Assembly: GCF_002873395.1 (NCBI RefSeq)
Contig: NZ_MCUV01000013.1
Location: forward strand, 62,001 to 126,000
From: Vibrio sp. 10N.286.49.B3
GTDB lineage: Bacteria > Pseudomonadota > Gammaproteobacteria > Enterobacterales > Vibrionaceae
DNA: 64,000 nt
Reading direction: 5' to 3'
The notes beneath the pieces were generated by a model. It was not told where the DNA came from. It made no database searches and saw nothing but the letters and a program-made list of their open reading frames with translations. Shown one piece after another: positions 15,894 through 26,138 of the stretch (positions are counted from its first letter, which is position 1; every line of letters starts with the position of its first letter). A program made the translations under genes and the position numbers.

Positions 15894-18059
15894 TTACTGT
15901 CCAGGTTGGGTTTTCTGAACACGATGTGCAAATTGAGAGCCGAGCATGTGTAACTCAGGCAGCATTTGGTAGATTAAGTGTAACTGCTGCAAAATCATTC
16001 GAGCGGATTCATCATCCCCATCTCGCCATTCACTCAAGCGCAGTTCGATATCAGTATGATGTTGCCAGATTTTGTCACTGAACTGACTACTGTTTAATAA
16101 CTGTTGGTTTAAACTGGTTAAATGTTTATCAATTTCAATGTGAGCTTCTAAGATCAGATCACGTGTCACTTTGTTTTCAATATGGGTTCGATGTGCCCCT
16201 AAAGCAGAAATATAGCTGAGCAAAGCATGATTTAAGGTTAAAAAACGAAAGCTTTCATCAATAGCACTTTGGTGTTTACCTGGCTCAACTAACATATTAC
16301 TGATCGCAATACTTAAATTCGCATCTTGATTGTGCGCTGATCGCCTCGCAATACGATAATCGACATTATTGCTTTTTCCGAACTGATATTGCTGAATAAT
16401 TTGTGCTAGGTAAGCCTTATTCATTTTTACCGCTTCCGACATCACTTTATGCAGCCTTTGCGATTCCCAGTCAGGCAGAATAAATGCAACCGCACTGACC
16501 GCTAAACCACAACCAATCAAGGTATCAATGAGTCTTGGCAAAACAACCGCATACCCTGCACCTAACTGATTAAAGCAAAACAGCACTAGAAGAGTAATGA
16601 AGGTAGTTGCAAATCGGTAATCATTGATCCGAAAAGCAAAGAATAAAACACCCGAGATCACGATGAAAACAAGTTGGCTCTCTTGTGATGGAAATAAAGT
16701 CAGTAGCAGTACGCCAATAAGCAGTCCCGCTAAGGTACCAATAATTCGTGCTGTTAGCTTTTGACGGGTTGCACTGTAGTTCGGTTGGCAAACAAAGAGT
16801 GTGGTTAAGAGTATCCAGTACCCTCCATCAATACTAAAGCTTTGCAAAATAATATAGCCAAACGTTAATGCAATCGACATTCGTGTGGCATGGCGAAAAA
16901 GCATTGAATCTGGTGTTAGGTTTGCTGTGATTTTTTGCCACATCGCTTTTAAGGTATGTGGGTCGCGATCATCGAGCGTGTTCTCTTCCATTGCATCAGG
17001 GTTACTAACATTGGACAGTTGCTTTTCGACGGTAACGAGATTACTAAAAAGGTAATTCAGTTGGCTCAGTAAATGCTGCCATTGAGGTTGCGGATGATTT
17101 TTCAGGTAATCGAGTGATATTTGCAGTTCATCAAGCGCCAGAATGGATTGCTTGCTATGGACATATTCATTGCCAAGGCGAATAGAATTAGCGATTTCAT
17201 GACAAGCCTGCGCTTGAGATTCGATAAGGTACTTAAAGCGAAATAGCACATCTGAGCGTTCAAAGTGTTTAGCAAGATCTTGATAGCGATAATGCGTCGA
17301 GCTAACACGTTCATGAATATCTTGGGCAAGAAAATAGGTATTTAAAAATCGGTCACTGATCGCATCCACATGACCACGCTTAGAGCGATGTAATAACGTT
17401 GCTTTTGATTGGTTCAACGCCATAACGGTACTGGCATTTAAACGAGCTTCTTCGATGCGATAAGGTTGAGGAGTGAGGTCGCTTACTGGATAAAAAAGGT
17501 GCGCTTTGGCATTCAGATAATTACCGAGTTGGGAAAATACATTGGCTAAATTTTGTTGTACTGGCTGCATTGGCCAAACAAGGTGCCAAATGAGAGACAT
17601 CAAGTAATACCATGCCGCGCCTGATAAGAGTAGCAGGGGTTGCAGCCAGAGGTTGATGCTTTCATGGGCCCCTAACATCGTATAAATTGCGATTAATAAC
17701 GACCCAAAAGCAATACTGGCATAACGAGGACCAATCGCACCGATCATAATAAATGAGAAGGTTGACGTGAATAGCCCCAAAGCAAATAGCCATGGGGTAT
17801 TAAAAAGTAACTCAACAGAAAATGCGGTAATAGAGAAGCAAATAAAAGTCAGAGTGATGGAAATGAGCCGACCACTAAATCGGTTATCACTTTCAGCAAT
17901 CGCAGCGGCAATCACGCCTAAAATCAATGGTGTGATGAGGGTATGTTGCTCAAAGTACCAACAAGGAACGACGACACCAAGTAGAGTGATTAAAATTAAA
18001 ATGCTGTAATTGATGGTTTTATTTGCCCAATAACGGCGCAGTTTTACAGGTAGTGCCAC
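15894..18059 (-). CDS. yccS: FUSC-family inner-membrane protein, YccS-like
   Basis: 721 residues in the YccS/YhfK arrangement: an N-terminal bundle of about six membrane helices (residues 15-165), a long soluble helical region (about 170-385), a second membrane bundle (about 395-525, including GYWILLTTLFVCQPNYSATR) and a soluble tail. The CQPNYSATRQKL segment is the recognisable FUSC signature. The family resembles fusaric-acid and aromatic-acid efflux subunits, but YccS itself has no proven substrate. No membrane-fusion partner gene is adjacent. The start at 18059 gives MALPVKLRRYWAN just before the first helix. Confidence 0.85.
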   Translation of the reverse strand: MALPVKLRRYWANKTINYSILILITLLGVVVPCWYFEQHTLITPLILGVIAAAIAESDNRFSGRLISITLTFICFSITAFSVELLFNTPWLFALGLFTSTFSFIMIGAIGPRYASIAFGSLLIAIYTMLGAHESINLWLQPLLLLSGAAWYYLMSLIWHLVWPMQPVQQNLANVFSQLGNYLNAKAHLFYPVSDLTPQPYRIEEARLNASTVMALNQSKATLLHRSKRGHVDAISDRFLNTYFLAQDIHERVSSTHYRYQDLAKHFERSDVLFRFKYLIESQAQACHEIANSIRLGNEYVHSKQSILALDELQISLDYLKNHPQPQWQHLLSQLNYLFSNLVTVEKQLSNVSNPDAMEENTLDDRDPHTLKAMWQKITANLTPDSMLFRHATRMSIALTFGYIILQSFSIDGGYWILLTTLFVCQPNYSATRQKLTARIIGTLAGLLIGVLLLTLFPSQESQLVFIVISGVLFFAFRINDYRFATTFITLLVLFCFNQLGAGYAVVLPRLIDTLIGCGLAVSAVAFILPDWESQRLHKVMSEAVKMNKAYLAQIIQQYQFGKSNNVDYRIARRSAHNQDANLSIAISNMLVEPGKHQSAIDESFRFLTLNHALLSYISALGAHRTHIENKVTRDLILEAHIEIDKHLTSLNQQLLNSSQFSDKIWQHHTDIELRLSEWRDGDDESARMILQQLHLIYQMLPELHMLGSQFAHRVQKTQPGQ

Positions 18060-18266
18060 AGTTCACTCATCACTAGAATAAAAAATTGATAGTAGCAGAG
18101 TTCAGCTTTAATAGGCGATAAGTTATAGATAAAAGTAAGGAAATATAAATGATGCTATTTTTTATCGTAGAGACTTTTTTATAGCAAAGATAAGCAACTC
18201 TTTTTCTTTTCGGTATAGTATATCAATAGATAGCTAACAATTGTTAACCAAATCATAGGCTCTTTT

Positions 18267-20357
18267 ATGCAGTTATGTGCAAATGCAATGGCACAATTCT
18301 TTATTCATAATGAATATCACCAAGTCGAAATCGAATCACAACGCCTTATTGTATCTGCAAAGGGAAGCGAAGAACGTATCCCTTTTACTGTATGGAATGG
18401 CAAGGTGAAAATTCATCGTGGTTTATGTTGGGGATCGATTCAGTTTTTTGCTCATCAGGATCAAAAGCAAGACGAAAGCAATATCGAGCACAGCTGGCTT
18501 GTTCAAGGTCTACCTTGGTCGCAATGTCGTGCTTTTGCTCGCTATGCCGTCGCCGCTTATCAAAAGTGGCATGATGAACAGTGTCAGAATTTAGCCGAAT
18601 ACTTGCCGAAATGGGAGCAAGAACTTCACCGTTTAGAGCACCTTCCAGCTTTTTTACCACACTCTAAGCTTGAACAGTGGTCACAAACCGTGCGCGATGA
18701 ATTTTCAACACTGACGATGACGGTTGAAGAGGCGAAGCAGCGTATTCCACAGCGGGTCGCATTATTAGAGCCTTGGTTAGATAAAGAGTCGGGTAAATTA
18801 GCGCTGCGTAATAAAGAGTGGTTGAACAGAGAAATACAAAACTGGACGGTGTTATTTGCCCAGTGTGAATCATCGCCATTGAACCTTTCTCAGCAGTATG
18901 CGGTACTTTTAAATGATGATAATAATTTAGTCTTAGCCGGCGCTGGTTCAGGCAAGACCAGTGTATTGATGGCAAGAGTGAGCTATTTATTGCAGAGCCA
19001 TCAAGCACAAGCTAATGAAATATTAATGGTTGCCTTTGGTCGAGAAGCGGCAGGGGAAATGCGTGAGCGCTTGGAAGTTAAATTAGGACAGTCTTCTGAT
19101 CAAGTTCAAGTGAATACCTTTCACCAATTGGGTTTAAACATTATTAAAGCCGTAGAGAAAAACGAAATAACAATTTCACCAATAGCACTGGATAGTAAGT
19201 TAAAAGAAGCTTGGTGTATTGATTGGCTAAAAAAACATTGGATGACACCCACTAACTTTAAGCGTTGGCAGAAACATTTAACTCAATGGCCAATTGCGTA
19301 CTTAACCGGTGATGATGACTTAGGCAGCCATGTAGAAAATCCAAAACTTGTCAGTTGGTTGGTAAGGCAGCTTGAACAACTAGCCGCCCTAGGTATGACC
19401 AAAAAAGCGATTCAAACCAAGCTTATCGATCACTCAGATTATACGCGATTAAATAGCGAGTTAGCACTATGTTGGCCAATTTACAGCGCATGGCAGCAGA
19501 TGTTGAAAGAGTCGAAGCATATCGATTTTCCTAGCATGATCAGCAAAGCCACAGAGTATGTTAAGAAAGGGCGTTTTCGCTCTCAATGGGCATTTATTAT
19601 GGTGGATGAATATCAAGATATTTCGCCTGACCGGTTAGCGTTAATTCAAGCGCTATGCGATCAAAATAAAGGCAGCGAGAAATCGACATCACTCTACGCT
19701 GTTGGTGATGATTGGCAGTCTATTTATCAATTTGCTGGTTCGGATATCGATTTAACCACTGAGTTTACCTCAAGGTTTACTCATTCAACGATTCATTACC
19801 TAGATACAACTTATCGCTTTAATAATCAGATAGGTGATGTTGCTAATGGCTTTATTCAAGCGAACCCAAGGCAGTTGGAAAAAACGCTGAATAGTCATAA
19901 GCAGCAGAAGCAAAAAGCGGTGATCACCGAGCCAAGTGAAAAAGTCGAAAAAATCTTAGATCAACTGAATCGACAGAGTAAATCTAAAGTGAAATCGGTC
20001 TTGCTATTGGGACGTAACCACTATCATCAACCAAATCAGTTAAATGAATGGAAAAAGCTCTTTAAGCAACTCGAACTGCGCTTTATGACTTGTCATGCCA
20101 GTAAAGGGAAAGAAGCGGATTTCGTCATTATTTTAGCGGTGGATGAAGGTCAGTTCCCAGCGAAGAAAAAACAGACTCACCTTGATGGAGCACTAACCCA
20201 ATCGAGCGATCCTTTCCCATACAGCGAAGAGCGCCGTTTGTTTTATGTTGCGATGACACGCGCTAAAGAGAAAGTTTGGATCACACATAATGGTGAGGGC
20301 TCTGGATTTGTCCAAGAATTACATTCAAATGGGTATCCCATTATTAAGAAGAAATAA
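18267..20357 (+). CDS. helD: DNA helicase IV (HelD), UvrD/Rep superfamily
   Basis: 696 residues, close to E. coli HelD (684). Walker A is AGAGSGKTS (Lys230-Thr231), motif II is VDEYQDIS, motif III GDDWQSIYQFAGSD, motif V TCHASKGKEADFVI and motif VI VAMTRAKEKVWITH. The N-terminal ~200 residues are the HelD-specific domain. It is a 3'-5' superfamily-1 helicase linked to recombination. It is transcribed divergently from the FUSC gene, with 207 bases between; an aldo/keto reductase gene follows 55 bases later and may be co-transcribed. Confidence 0.92.
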   Translation: MQLCANAMAQFFIHNEYHQVEIESQRLIVSAKGSEERIPFTVWNGKVKIHRGLCWGSIQFFAHQDQKQDESNIEHSWLVQGLPWSQCRAFARYAVAAYQKWHDEQCQNLAEYLPKWEQELHRLEHLPAFLPHSKLEQWSQTVRDEFSTLTMTVEEAKQRIPQRVALLEPWLDKESGKLALRNKEWLNREIQNWTVLFAQCESSPLNLSQQYAVLLNDDNNLVLAGAGSGKTSVLMARVSYLLQSHQAQANEILMVAFGREAAGEMRERLEVKLGQSSDQVQVNTFHQLGLNIIKAVEKNEITISPIALDSKLKEAWCIDWLKKHWMTPTNFKRWQKHLTQWPIAYLTGDDDLGSHVENPKLVSWLVRQLEQLAALGMTKKAIQTKLIDHSDYTRLNSELALCWPIYSAWQQMLKESKHIDFPSMISKATEYVKKGRFRSQWAFIMVDEYQDISPDRLALIQALCDQNKGSEKSTSLYAVGDDWQSIYQFAGSDIDLTTEFTSRFTHSTIHYLDTTYRFNNQIGDVANGFIQANPRQLEKTLNSHKQQKQKAVITEPSEKVEKILDQLNRQSKSKVKSVLLLGRNHYHQPNQLNEWKKLFKQLELRFMTCHASKGKEADFVIILAVDEGQFPAKKKQTHLDGALTQSSDPFPYSEERRLFYVAMTRAKEKVWITHNGEGSGFVQELHSNGYPIIKKK

Positions 20358-20412
20358 TTGTGATGTGACAAGATCAGACCTAGGATATGAGCATAATTAA
20401 AAAGGAAATCCT

Positions 20413-21318
20413 ATGGTTGAAAAAGTAGCAATAGCATCACAAGGTCCAGAATTTTCTGAGTTAGTTCAGGGTTACTGGCGAATTGCCGAATGGAATTTGA
20501 CCCCGCAACAGCGTTTAGACTTCTTAAAGCAGCACATTGACTTGGGTATTACCACGGTTGATCACGCCGATATTTATGGTAATTATGAATGTGAACGTCT
20601 ATTTGGTGAAGCACTTGCTTTAGAACCCTGCTTACGTGAGCAAATAGAAATAGTGACCAAGTGCGATATTCAATTATGTGGTGATAAAACCCCACAGCGC
20701 AAAATCAATCACTACGATACGAGTGCTGAGCATATTTACCAATCAGTAGATAACTCATTGCAGAGGTTAGGGGTTAACGAGATCGATGTTTTATTAATTC
20801 ATCGTCCAGATGCGCTAATGAATGCTGATGAAGTCGCAGAAGCCTTCGCTGAACTTTACAAAGTCGGTAAGGTGAAGCATTTCGGTGTATCTAACTTTAC
20901 TCCGCGTCAGTTCGATTTATTGCAGTCTCGAGTGAGTAAACCTTTGGTGACCAATCAAGTTGAGATTAATCCCATTAACTTCAATGTCACCGATGATGGA
21001 ACGCTTGATCAGTTACAAATGAGTCGCACTCGCCCTATGGCATGGTCTTGTTTAGCTGGTGGTGCCATTTTTTCTGATAGCGAGCAAGCGATTCAAATAC
21101 GTCACACACTGGAAGAGATTCGAGCAGAGATTGGCGCGCAAAGTATCGATCAAGTTATCTATGCTTGGATCCGAACTTTACCTTCAAAGCCTTTACCAAT
21201 TATCGGTTCTGGTAATATTGAGCGAGTCAAAACAGCCGTTGATGCATTGCAATTCACCTTAACCCGTGAGCAGTGGTATCGCGTTTGGGTTGCTTCAAAA
21301 GGGCATGGTGTGCCATAG
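20413..21318 (+). CDS. Aldo/keto reductase, YdhF-like
   Basis: 301 residues, soluble. The AKR barrel is evident from LGITTVDHADIYGNYECE (catalytic Asp and Tyr), VTKCDIQL (catalytic Lys) and LIHRPDALM (His), then FGVSNFTPRQFDLL and the C-terminal PIIGSGNIERVKTA phosphate-binding segment. Closest in style to E. coli YdhF, whose substrate is not settled; NADPH is the expected cofactor. An AAGGAAATCCT ribosome-binding site supports ATG 20413. It has its own terminator downstream. Confidence 0.87.
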   Translation: MVEKVAIASQGPEFSELVQGYWRIAEWNLTPQQRLDFLKQHIDLGITTVDHADIYGNYECERLFGEALALEPCLREQIEIVTKCDIQLCGDKTPQRKINHYDTSAEHIYQSVDNSLQRLGVNEIDVLLIHRPDALMNADEVAEAFAELYKVGKVKHFGVSNFTPRQFDLLQSRVSKPLVTNQVEINPINFNVTDDGTLDQLQMSRTRPMAWSCLAGGAIFSDSEQAIQIRHTLEEIRAEIGAQSIDQVIYAWIRTLPSKPLPIIGSGNIERVKTAVDALQFTLTREQWYRVWVASKGHGVP

Positions 21319-21355
21319 AGTATACGCCATAATAGATTCAATTAAGTCGAGAAAA

Positions 21356-21393
21356 GTCTCATGAAATTGCTAGTCATATCGTGAGGCTTTTTT
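21356..21393 (+). terminator. Intrinsic terminator after the aldo/keto reductase
   Basis: GTCTCATG pairs with CGTGAGGC (with G-T wobbles) around a 16-base loop, followed by TTTTTTATTT. It lies 38 bases past the stop. Confidence 0.65.
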
Positions 21394-21473
21394 ATTTCTG
21401 CTCACTCACTGGCTAAGGACTGACTTTACTTGATATTTTTTGCGAGCAATATCATATTTTCTTCGCCGTTTAG

Positions 21474-21494
21474 TTATTTTTCGTAGCGAAATAA
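21474..21494 (+). promoter_or_regulatory. NagC-like operator upstream of chitobiase
   Basis: TTATTT, nine bases (TTCGTAGCG), AAATAA is a 21-bp near-palindrome with TTCG/CG placed symmetrically. This form resembles operators of NagC, the GlcNAc-6-phosphate-responsive ROK repressor that controls chitin and amino-sugar genes in related bacteria. It lies 173 bases before the chitobiase ATG in an otherwise featureless 270-base A+T-rich leader. Confidence 0.5.
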
Positions 21495-21666
21495 AAAATA
21501 TAACTATATGAAGTAGGTCGCATTGTAAAAGATTAATCGGCATGAATTTTTTAAGCTTTGTGATAAAAGCCATACTTCAATAAAAACTTAATTTTCAATG
21601 GTAAAAAACATTCGTATCGTAATGGAAAGTTTTTAATTTCGTTATTTTTTGTAGGATGTATTTATT

Positions 21667-24324
21667 ATGTTGAAAAAGACGTTCCTTGCGACAGTTATCC
21701 TTACTACTTTATCTGCATGCTCTACAAACAGCATGGATCAAGCCGCGCAAACTCAAGGTGTAGTCGACTTGTTGGCTAGCAATCTTGATATCAACTATGA
21801 AGTGATCACTAACCAAGGGGTTGATGATGGCTTACCATGTAAAACGCTGCAAGCAGAGTGGGCATCATGTAATAAAATACACATGACGCTGAAAAACACA
21901 GGTGAAACCGTTGATTCTCAGGACTGGTCGATTTATTTTCATAGTGTTCGTTTAATTCTAGATAGTGAAAATGAACAGTTTAAAGTCACTCGCCTTACTG
22001 GTGACTTACATAAGCTAGAGCCAACCGATAAATTTACTGGTTTTGCACAAGATGAAGAGATCGTTATCCCTATGATTGGGGAGTACTGGCAGTTATTTGA
22101 AACGGACTTTTTCCCAAGAGCATTTGTGACAGCGCCAGGTGCTGAAGCCAAAAATATTGTTTCACTCGATACTGAAGAAACAAGCCAATATATTGATGAA
22201 TTGACGGGCAATAAACTTAAGCGCACATTAAGTGATAATAATGTCTTTGCTACCGCTGCCACACGTTTTGCTAAAAATGCTGATGTCGTTGAAAAAGAGG
22301 TTTCTGCGCATATTATTCCTACCCCAGTCAAAACAACGTTGACCAATGGAACGGCAGATCTAAGCCAAGGGATCCGCATTACAGCAAGTGGTCTTGATGC
22401 GGGTCAAATAGAGGCGCTCAATCAACGTGCAGAGCTGTTAGGGCTAGCGACTTCTGGTGATTATCCTATCCAGGTTGAAGTCGATCAAAGCAAGTTTACC
22501 GATGGTGTTTCTGGTGCATACCAACTTCAAGTAGAGCAAGGCAAAACCAGTGTGATCGCTTTTGATCAAGCTGGCGCATTTTACGGTGTGCAATCTTTAC
22601 TCGCACTGGTCAATTTAGCTGAAACAAAGATCCCAACGGTCAAAATTGAAGACCAACCACGCTTTGAATATCGTGGGGTTATGGTCGATGTAGCGCGTAA
22701 CTTCCACTCAAAAGCCGCTATGCTTGCCACTTTAGATCAAATGGCAGCCTATAAGCTTAATAAATTACATTTACACTTAACCGATGATGAAGGTTGGCGA
22801 TTACAGATCCCTGACTTACCAGAGTTAACCGATATTGGTGGACAGCGCTGTTTTGATGAATCAGAAACCCAATGTCTATTGCCACAATTAGGCTCTGGTG
22901 CTAATACAGATAACTTTGGTTCTGGTTACTTCACTACAGAAGATTATGTTGAGATCCTCACTTACGCTAAGCATCGTAATATTGAAGTGATCCCAGAAAT
23001 TGATATGCCAGCCCACTCACGTGCTGCTGTAATGTCGATGGAAGCGCGTTACTTACGTCTGGCGAATGAAGGTAAGTTAGAGGAAGCAAATCAGTATCGC
23101 TTAATGGATCCATTGGATGAATCAAATGTAACGACTGTTCAATTTTATAATAAGCAGAGTTTCATCAACCCTTGTTTAGAGTCATCAACAACATTTGTCG
23201 ACAAAGTGATCACGGAAGTGGCTGCAATGCACAAAGCGGCGGGTGTTCCACTTACGACATGGCAATTTGGTGGCGATGAAGCGAAAAATATTAAATTACA
23301 CGCTGGCTTCCAAGATATTAATGATGAAGAGAAAATAGCATGGAAAGGCGATCTTGATTTAGCCAAGCAAGATGCACCATTTGCAAAATCACCAGCATGT
23401 CAAACGGTCATTGCTAGTGGGGAAGTGGCTGACTTTGATCATTTACCAAGTTACTTTGCAGAAGAAGTATCAAAGGTGGTTGCTAAACACGGCATTGCCA
23501 ACTTCCAGGCATGGCAAGATGGTTTAAAATACTCTGAAAATTCAGATTCATTTGCGACAGAAAACGTACGAGTGAACTTCTGGGATGTGCTGTATTGGGG
23601 TGGCACAGCTTCAGGCTATGAGTTAGCAAATCAAGGGTATGATGTCATTTTATCTAACCCAGATTATGTCTACATGGATATGCCGTATGAGATAGATCCA
23701 AAAGAGCGTGGTTACTACTGGGCAACTCGCGCCACAGATACGCGTAAAATGTTCGGTTTTGCCCCAGAGAACTTACCACAAAATGCCGAAACGTCACTGG
23801 ATCGTGATGGCAATGGATTTACTGGTGAAGGAACGGTTGAGTCGAAGCCATTTTATGGATTATCCGCACAGCTATGGAGTGAAACAGTACGTACAGATGA
23901 GCAGTATGAATACATGGTGTTCCCACGCGTACTCGCCGCTGCAGAGCGTGCATGGCATAAAGCCTCTTGGGAAAATGATTATAAAGTTGGGGTTCAATAC
24001 TCTCAAGAAAGTAACTTAGTCGATAAAGAGGCTCACCTAGCAGATTGGACAAACTTTGCTAATGCGATGGGACAGCGTGAATTGGCGAAATTAGAAAGAG
24101 CCGGTATTGATTATCGCCTGCCTGTTCCAGGAGCAAAAGTAGCAAACGGTCTGCTGAGTATGAACGCTTCATTCCCTGGCGTCGGTTTACAATACTCACT
24201 TGATGATGGTAAGACTTGGCTAGATTATGATAACGCTGCGAAACCAAGTGTTGCTGGCAATGTGCAACTACGCTCAATTTCAGAAACAGGTAAGCGTGCA
24301 AGTCGAGTTATTAGTATCAATTAA
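21667..24324 (+). CDS. chb: Chitobiase / beta-N-acetylhexosaminidase (GH20), lipoprotein
   Basis: 885 residues, essentially the length of Vibrio chitobiase. A lipoprotein signal (lipobox LSAC, Cys at about residue 18) anchors it to the outer membrane. The order is an N-terminal carbohydrate-binding domain (about 35-180), the GH20 N-domain (about 215-330), then the catalytic barrel. The catalytic Asp537-Glu538 lie in QFGGDEAKN, and the C-terminal immunoglobulin-like domain starts near residue 810. It cleaves chitobiose to GlcNAc during chitin use. A NagC-like operator upstream and a terminator downstream indicate a single-gene unit. TGTAGGATG gives a usable ribosome-binding site. Confidence 0.95.
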   Translation: MLKKTFLATVILTTLSACSTNSMDQAAQTQGVVDLLASNLDINYEVITNQGVDDGLPCKTLQAEWASCNKIHMTLKNTGETVDSQDWSIYFHSVRLILDSENEQFKVTRLTGDLHKLEPTDKFTGFAQDEEIVIPMIGEYWQLFETDFFPRAFVTAPGAEAKNIVSLDTEETSQYIDELTGNKLKRTLSDNNVFATAATRFAKNADVVEKEVSAHIIPTPVKTTLTNGTADLSQGIRITASGLDAGQIEALNQRAELLGLATSGDYPIQVEVDQSKFTDGVSGAYQLQVEQGKTSVIAFDQAGAFYGVQSLLALVNLAETKIPTVKIEDQPRFEYRGVMVDVARNFHSKAAMLATLDQMAAYKLNKLHLHLTDDEGWRLQIPDLPELTDIGGQRCFDESETQCLLPQLGSGANTDNFGSGYFTTEDYVEILTYAKHRNIEVIPEIDMPAHSRAAVMSMEARYLRLANEGKLEEANQYRLMDPLDESNVTTVQFYNKQSFINPCLESSTTFVDKVITEVAAMHKAAGVPLTTWQFGGDEAKNIKLHAGFQDINDEEKIAWKGDLDLAKQDAPFAKSPACQTVIASGEVADFDHLPSYFAEEVSKVVAKHGIANFQAWQDGLKYSENSDSFATENVRVNFWDVLYWGGTASGYELANQGYDVILSNPDYVYMDMPYEIDPKERGYYWATRATDTRKMFGFAPENLPQNAETSLDRDGNGFTGEGTVESKPFYGLSAQLWSETVRTDEQYEYMVFPRVLAAAERAWHKASWENDYKVGVQYSQESNLVDKEAHLADWTNFANAMGQRELAKLERAGIDYRLPVPGAKVANGLLSMNASFPGVGLQYSLDDGKTWLDYDNAAKPSVAGNVQLRSISETGKRASRVISIN

Positions 24325-24376
24325 GCGCGATAGTGTTTCTGACGTTGATTATGAGCGTCAATAAGGCAGCATGAAT

Positions 24377-24412
24377 AATGGCACCCGATCTTAGATTGAG
24401 GTGCCATTTTTT
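24377..24412 (+). terminator. Intrinsic terminator after chitobiase
   Basis: AATGGCACC and GGTGCCATT pair around a 14-base loop and TTTTTA follows, 53 bases past the chb stop. Confidence 0.85.
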
Positions 24413-24585
24413 ATGCAGGTAGAAGTATCGATAGACCGTTTTGCCGTTATTCTCATCAAAAACTCAATATATTGGCTAAATTAACGATTCATTCCTAAGC
24501 TTTAGGTGAATAACTACTAGCCAGACGGCGACAAATAACGATAATACACCTTCATTTATTGTCTCTAACATAAAGGGTACTTCCT

Positions 24586-25965
24586 TTGAGCAAAACACCA
24601 TTTTCTGCGATTAATCTGCAGCCAGAATTATTATCTAACCTTGACTCTCTTGGTTACACTCACATGACGCCAATTCAAGCGTTAAGCCTACCAACAATTT
24701 TGGCTGGTAAAGATGTTATCGGTCAGGGAAAAACAGGCTCAGGTAAGACCGCTGCTTTTGGTTTAGGTGTTTTATCTAACTTACGTGTAAAGCGTTTTCG
24801 TGTACAAGCATTAGTCTTGTGCCCAACACGTGAGCTGGCTGACCAAGTTGCGACGGAAATCCGTACTCTAGGTCGTGCGATCCACAATATCAAAGTACTA
24901 ACTCTATGTGGCGGTATGCCTATGGGACCTCAAATTGGTTCATTAGAGCACGGTGCACACATCCTAGTTGGTACTCCGGGTCGTATTCTTGATCATTTAG
25001 ATAAAGGTCGCATCGATTTATCAGAACTGAATACATTAGTATTAGATGAAGCCGATCGCATGTTAGATATGGGTTTCCAAGATGCCCTAGACGCGATTAT
25101 TAGCGAAGTACCAGCTGAGCGCCAGACGTTACTATTCAGTGCGACATTCCCAGCACAGATCAAAAGCGTTGCAAATCGCATCATGAATAAACCAGAGATG
25201 GTTAAAGTTGAAGCGACTCATGAGCCATCAAGTATTCAGCAGCACTTCTATAAAGTAGAAGGTTCTGAAGCTCGTGATGATGCACTTGAGGCATTGTTAC
25301 TACACCATCAACCTGAATCATCGGTTGTATTCTGTAATACGAAAAAAGAAGTTCAGAATGTAACTGATGAACTGCACCATCGTGGTTTTAGTGTTATTGA
25401 ATTGCATGGTGATTTAGAGCAGCGTGAACGTGATCAAGCACTGGTTCAGTTCTCGAATAAAAGCCGTAGTATTCTTGTTGCAACCGATGTCGCTGCTCGT
25501 GGTCTAGATGTTGATAATCTAGATGCAGTATTTAACTTTGAGTTATCACGAGATCCTGAAGTTCATGTTCACCGTATTGGTCGTACGGGACGTGCTGGAA
25601 GCAAGGGTATTGCATGTAGCTTCTTTAGCGAAAATGAATATCACCGTGTTGCTCAAATTGATGAGTACATGAATATTGAAACAGAAGCTGCGACATTACC
25701 AGTGAAGCCAAATACACAGGCTTACTCATCAAAAATGGTGACGATTCAAATCGATGGCGGTAAAAAGCAGAAGGTTCGTGCAGGTGATATCCTTGGCGCA
25801 CTAACCAGTGAAGGTGGCATTACGGGTCAACAGGTTGGTAAAATCAACTTATTCCAAATGCGAGCTTATGTTGCTGTAGAAAAATCGATGGCGAATAAAG
25901 CGCTGAAGAAAATCCAGGCAGGCAAAATGAAAGGTCGTCAATTCCGTGCTCGTTTATTAAAATAA
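24586..25965 (+). CDS. dbpA: ATP-dependent RNA helicase DbpA
   Basis: 459 residues. Q motif MTPIQALSLP, Walker A GQGKTGSGKTAAF, Ia PTRELADQ, DEAD motif VLDEADRMLDMGF, SAT as FSATFPAQ, and motif VI VHRIGRTGRAG. The C-terminal ~75 residues (MVTIQIDGGKKQKVRAGDI) are the DbpA RNA-recognition domain, which targets hairpin 92 of 23S rRNA in 50S assembly. The start is TTG at 24586: an in-frame TAA lies just upstream and no ATG or GTG is available before the Q motif; AAAGGGT 10 bases upstream serves as ribosome-binding site. A weak start codon may keep synthesis low. Confidence 0.93.
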   Translation: MSKTPFSAINLQPELLSNLDSLGYTHMTPIQALSLPTILAGKDVIGQGKTGSGKTAAFGLGVLSNLRVKRFRVQALVLCPTRELADQVATEIRTLGRAIHNIKVLTLCGGMPMGPQIGSLEHGAHILVGTPGRILDHLDKGRIDLSELNTLVLDEADRMLDMGFQDALDAIISEVPAERQTLLFSATFPAQIKSVANRIMNKPEMVKVEATHEPSSIQQHFYKVEGSEARDDALEALLLHHQPESSVVFCNTKKEVQNVTDELHHRGFSVIELHGDLEQRERDQALVQFSNKSRSILVATDVAARGLDVDNLDAVFNFELSRDPEVHVHRIGRTGRAGSKGIACSFFSENEYHRVAQIDEYMNIETEAATLPVKPNTQAYSSKMVTIQIDGGKKQKVRAGDILGALTSEGGITGQQVGKINLFQMRAYVAVEKSMANKALKKIQAGKMKGRQFRARLLK

Positions 25966-26001
25966 CGAATGGTGACACCAATCTTTGTAAGTAGAAAATA
26001 G

Positions 26002-26036
26002 AAAAAGGGGAATGCTTAATAAGCATTCCCCTTTTT
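26002..26036 (+). terminator. Strong bidirectional terminator after dbpA
   Basis: AAAAAGGGGAATGCTT, loop AAT, AAGCATTCCCCTTTTT: a long perfect stem with T-runs on both strands, 37 bases after the dbpA stop. Confidence 0.95.
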
Positions 26037-26138
26037 ATCGAGAAAAATCAAAAACAACAGAATTTTGACTATACCATTTGCACTAATAATAGGATTAAAG
26101 TGGAATGGTTATTATCTCTTTGTTAGCAACAAAGAAAG

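Noticed and set aside
15860..16081. Plus-strand 73-aa frame opposite the FUSC gene
   Set aside because: It overlaps the 3' end of a long, well-supported minus-strand gene and has no independent support.
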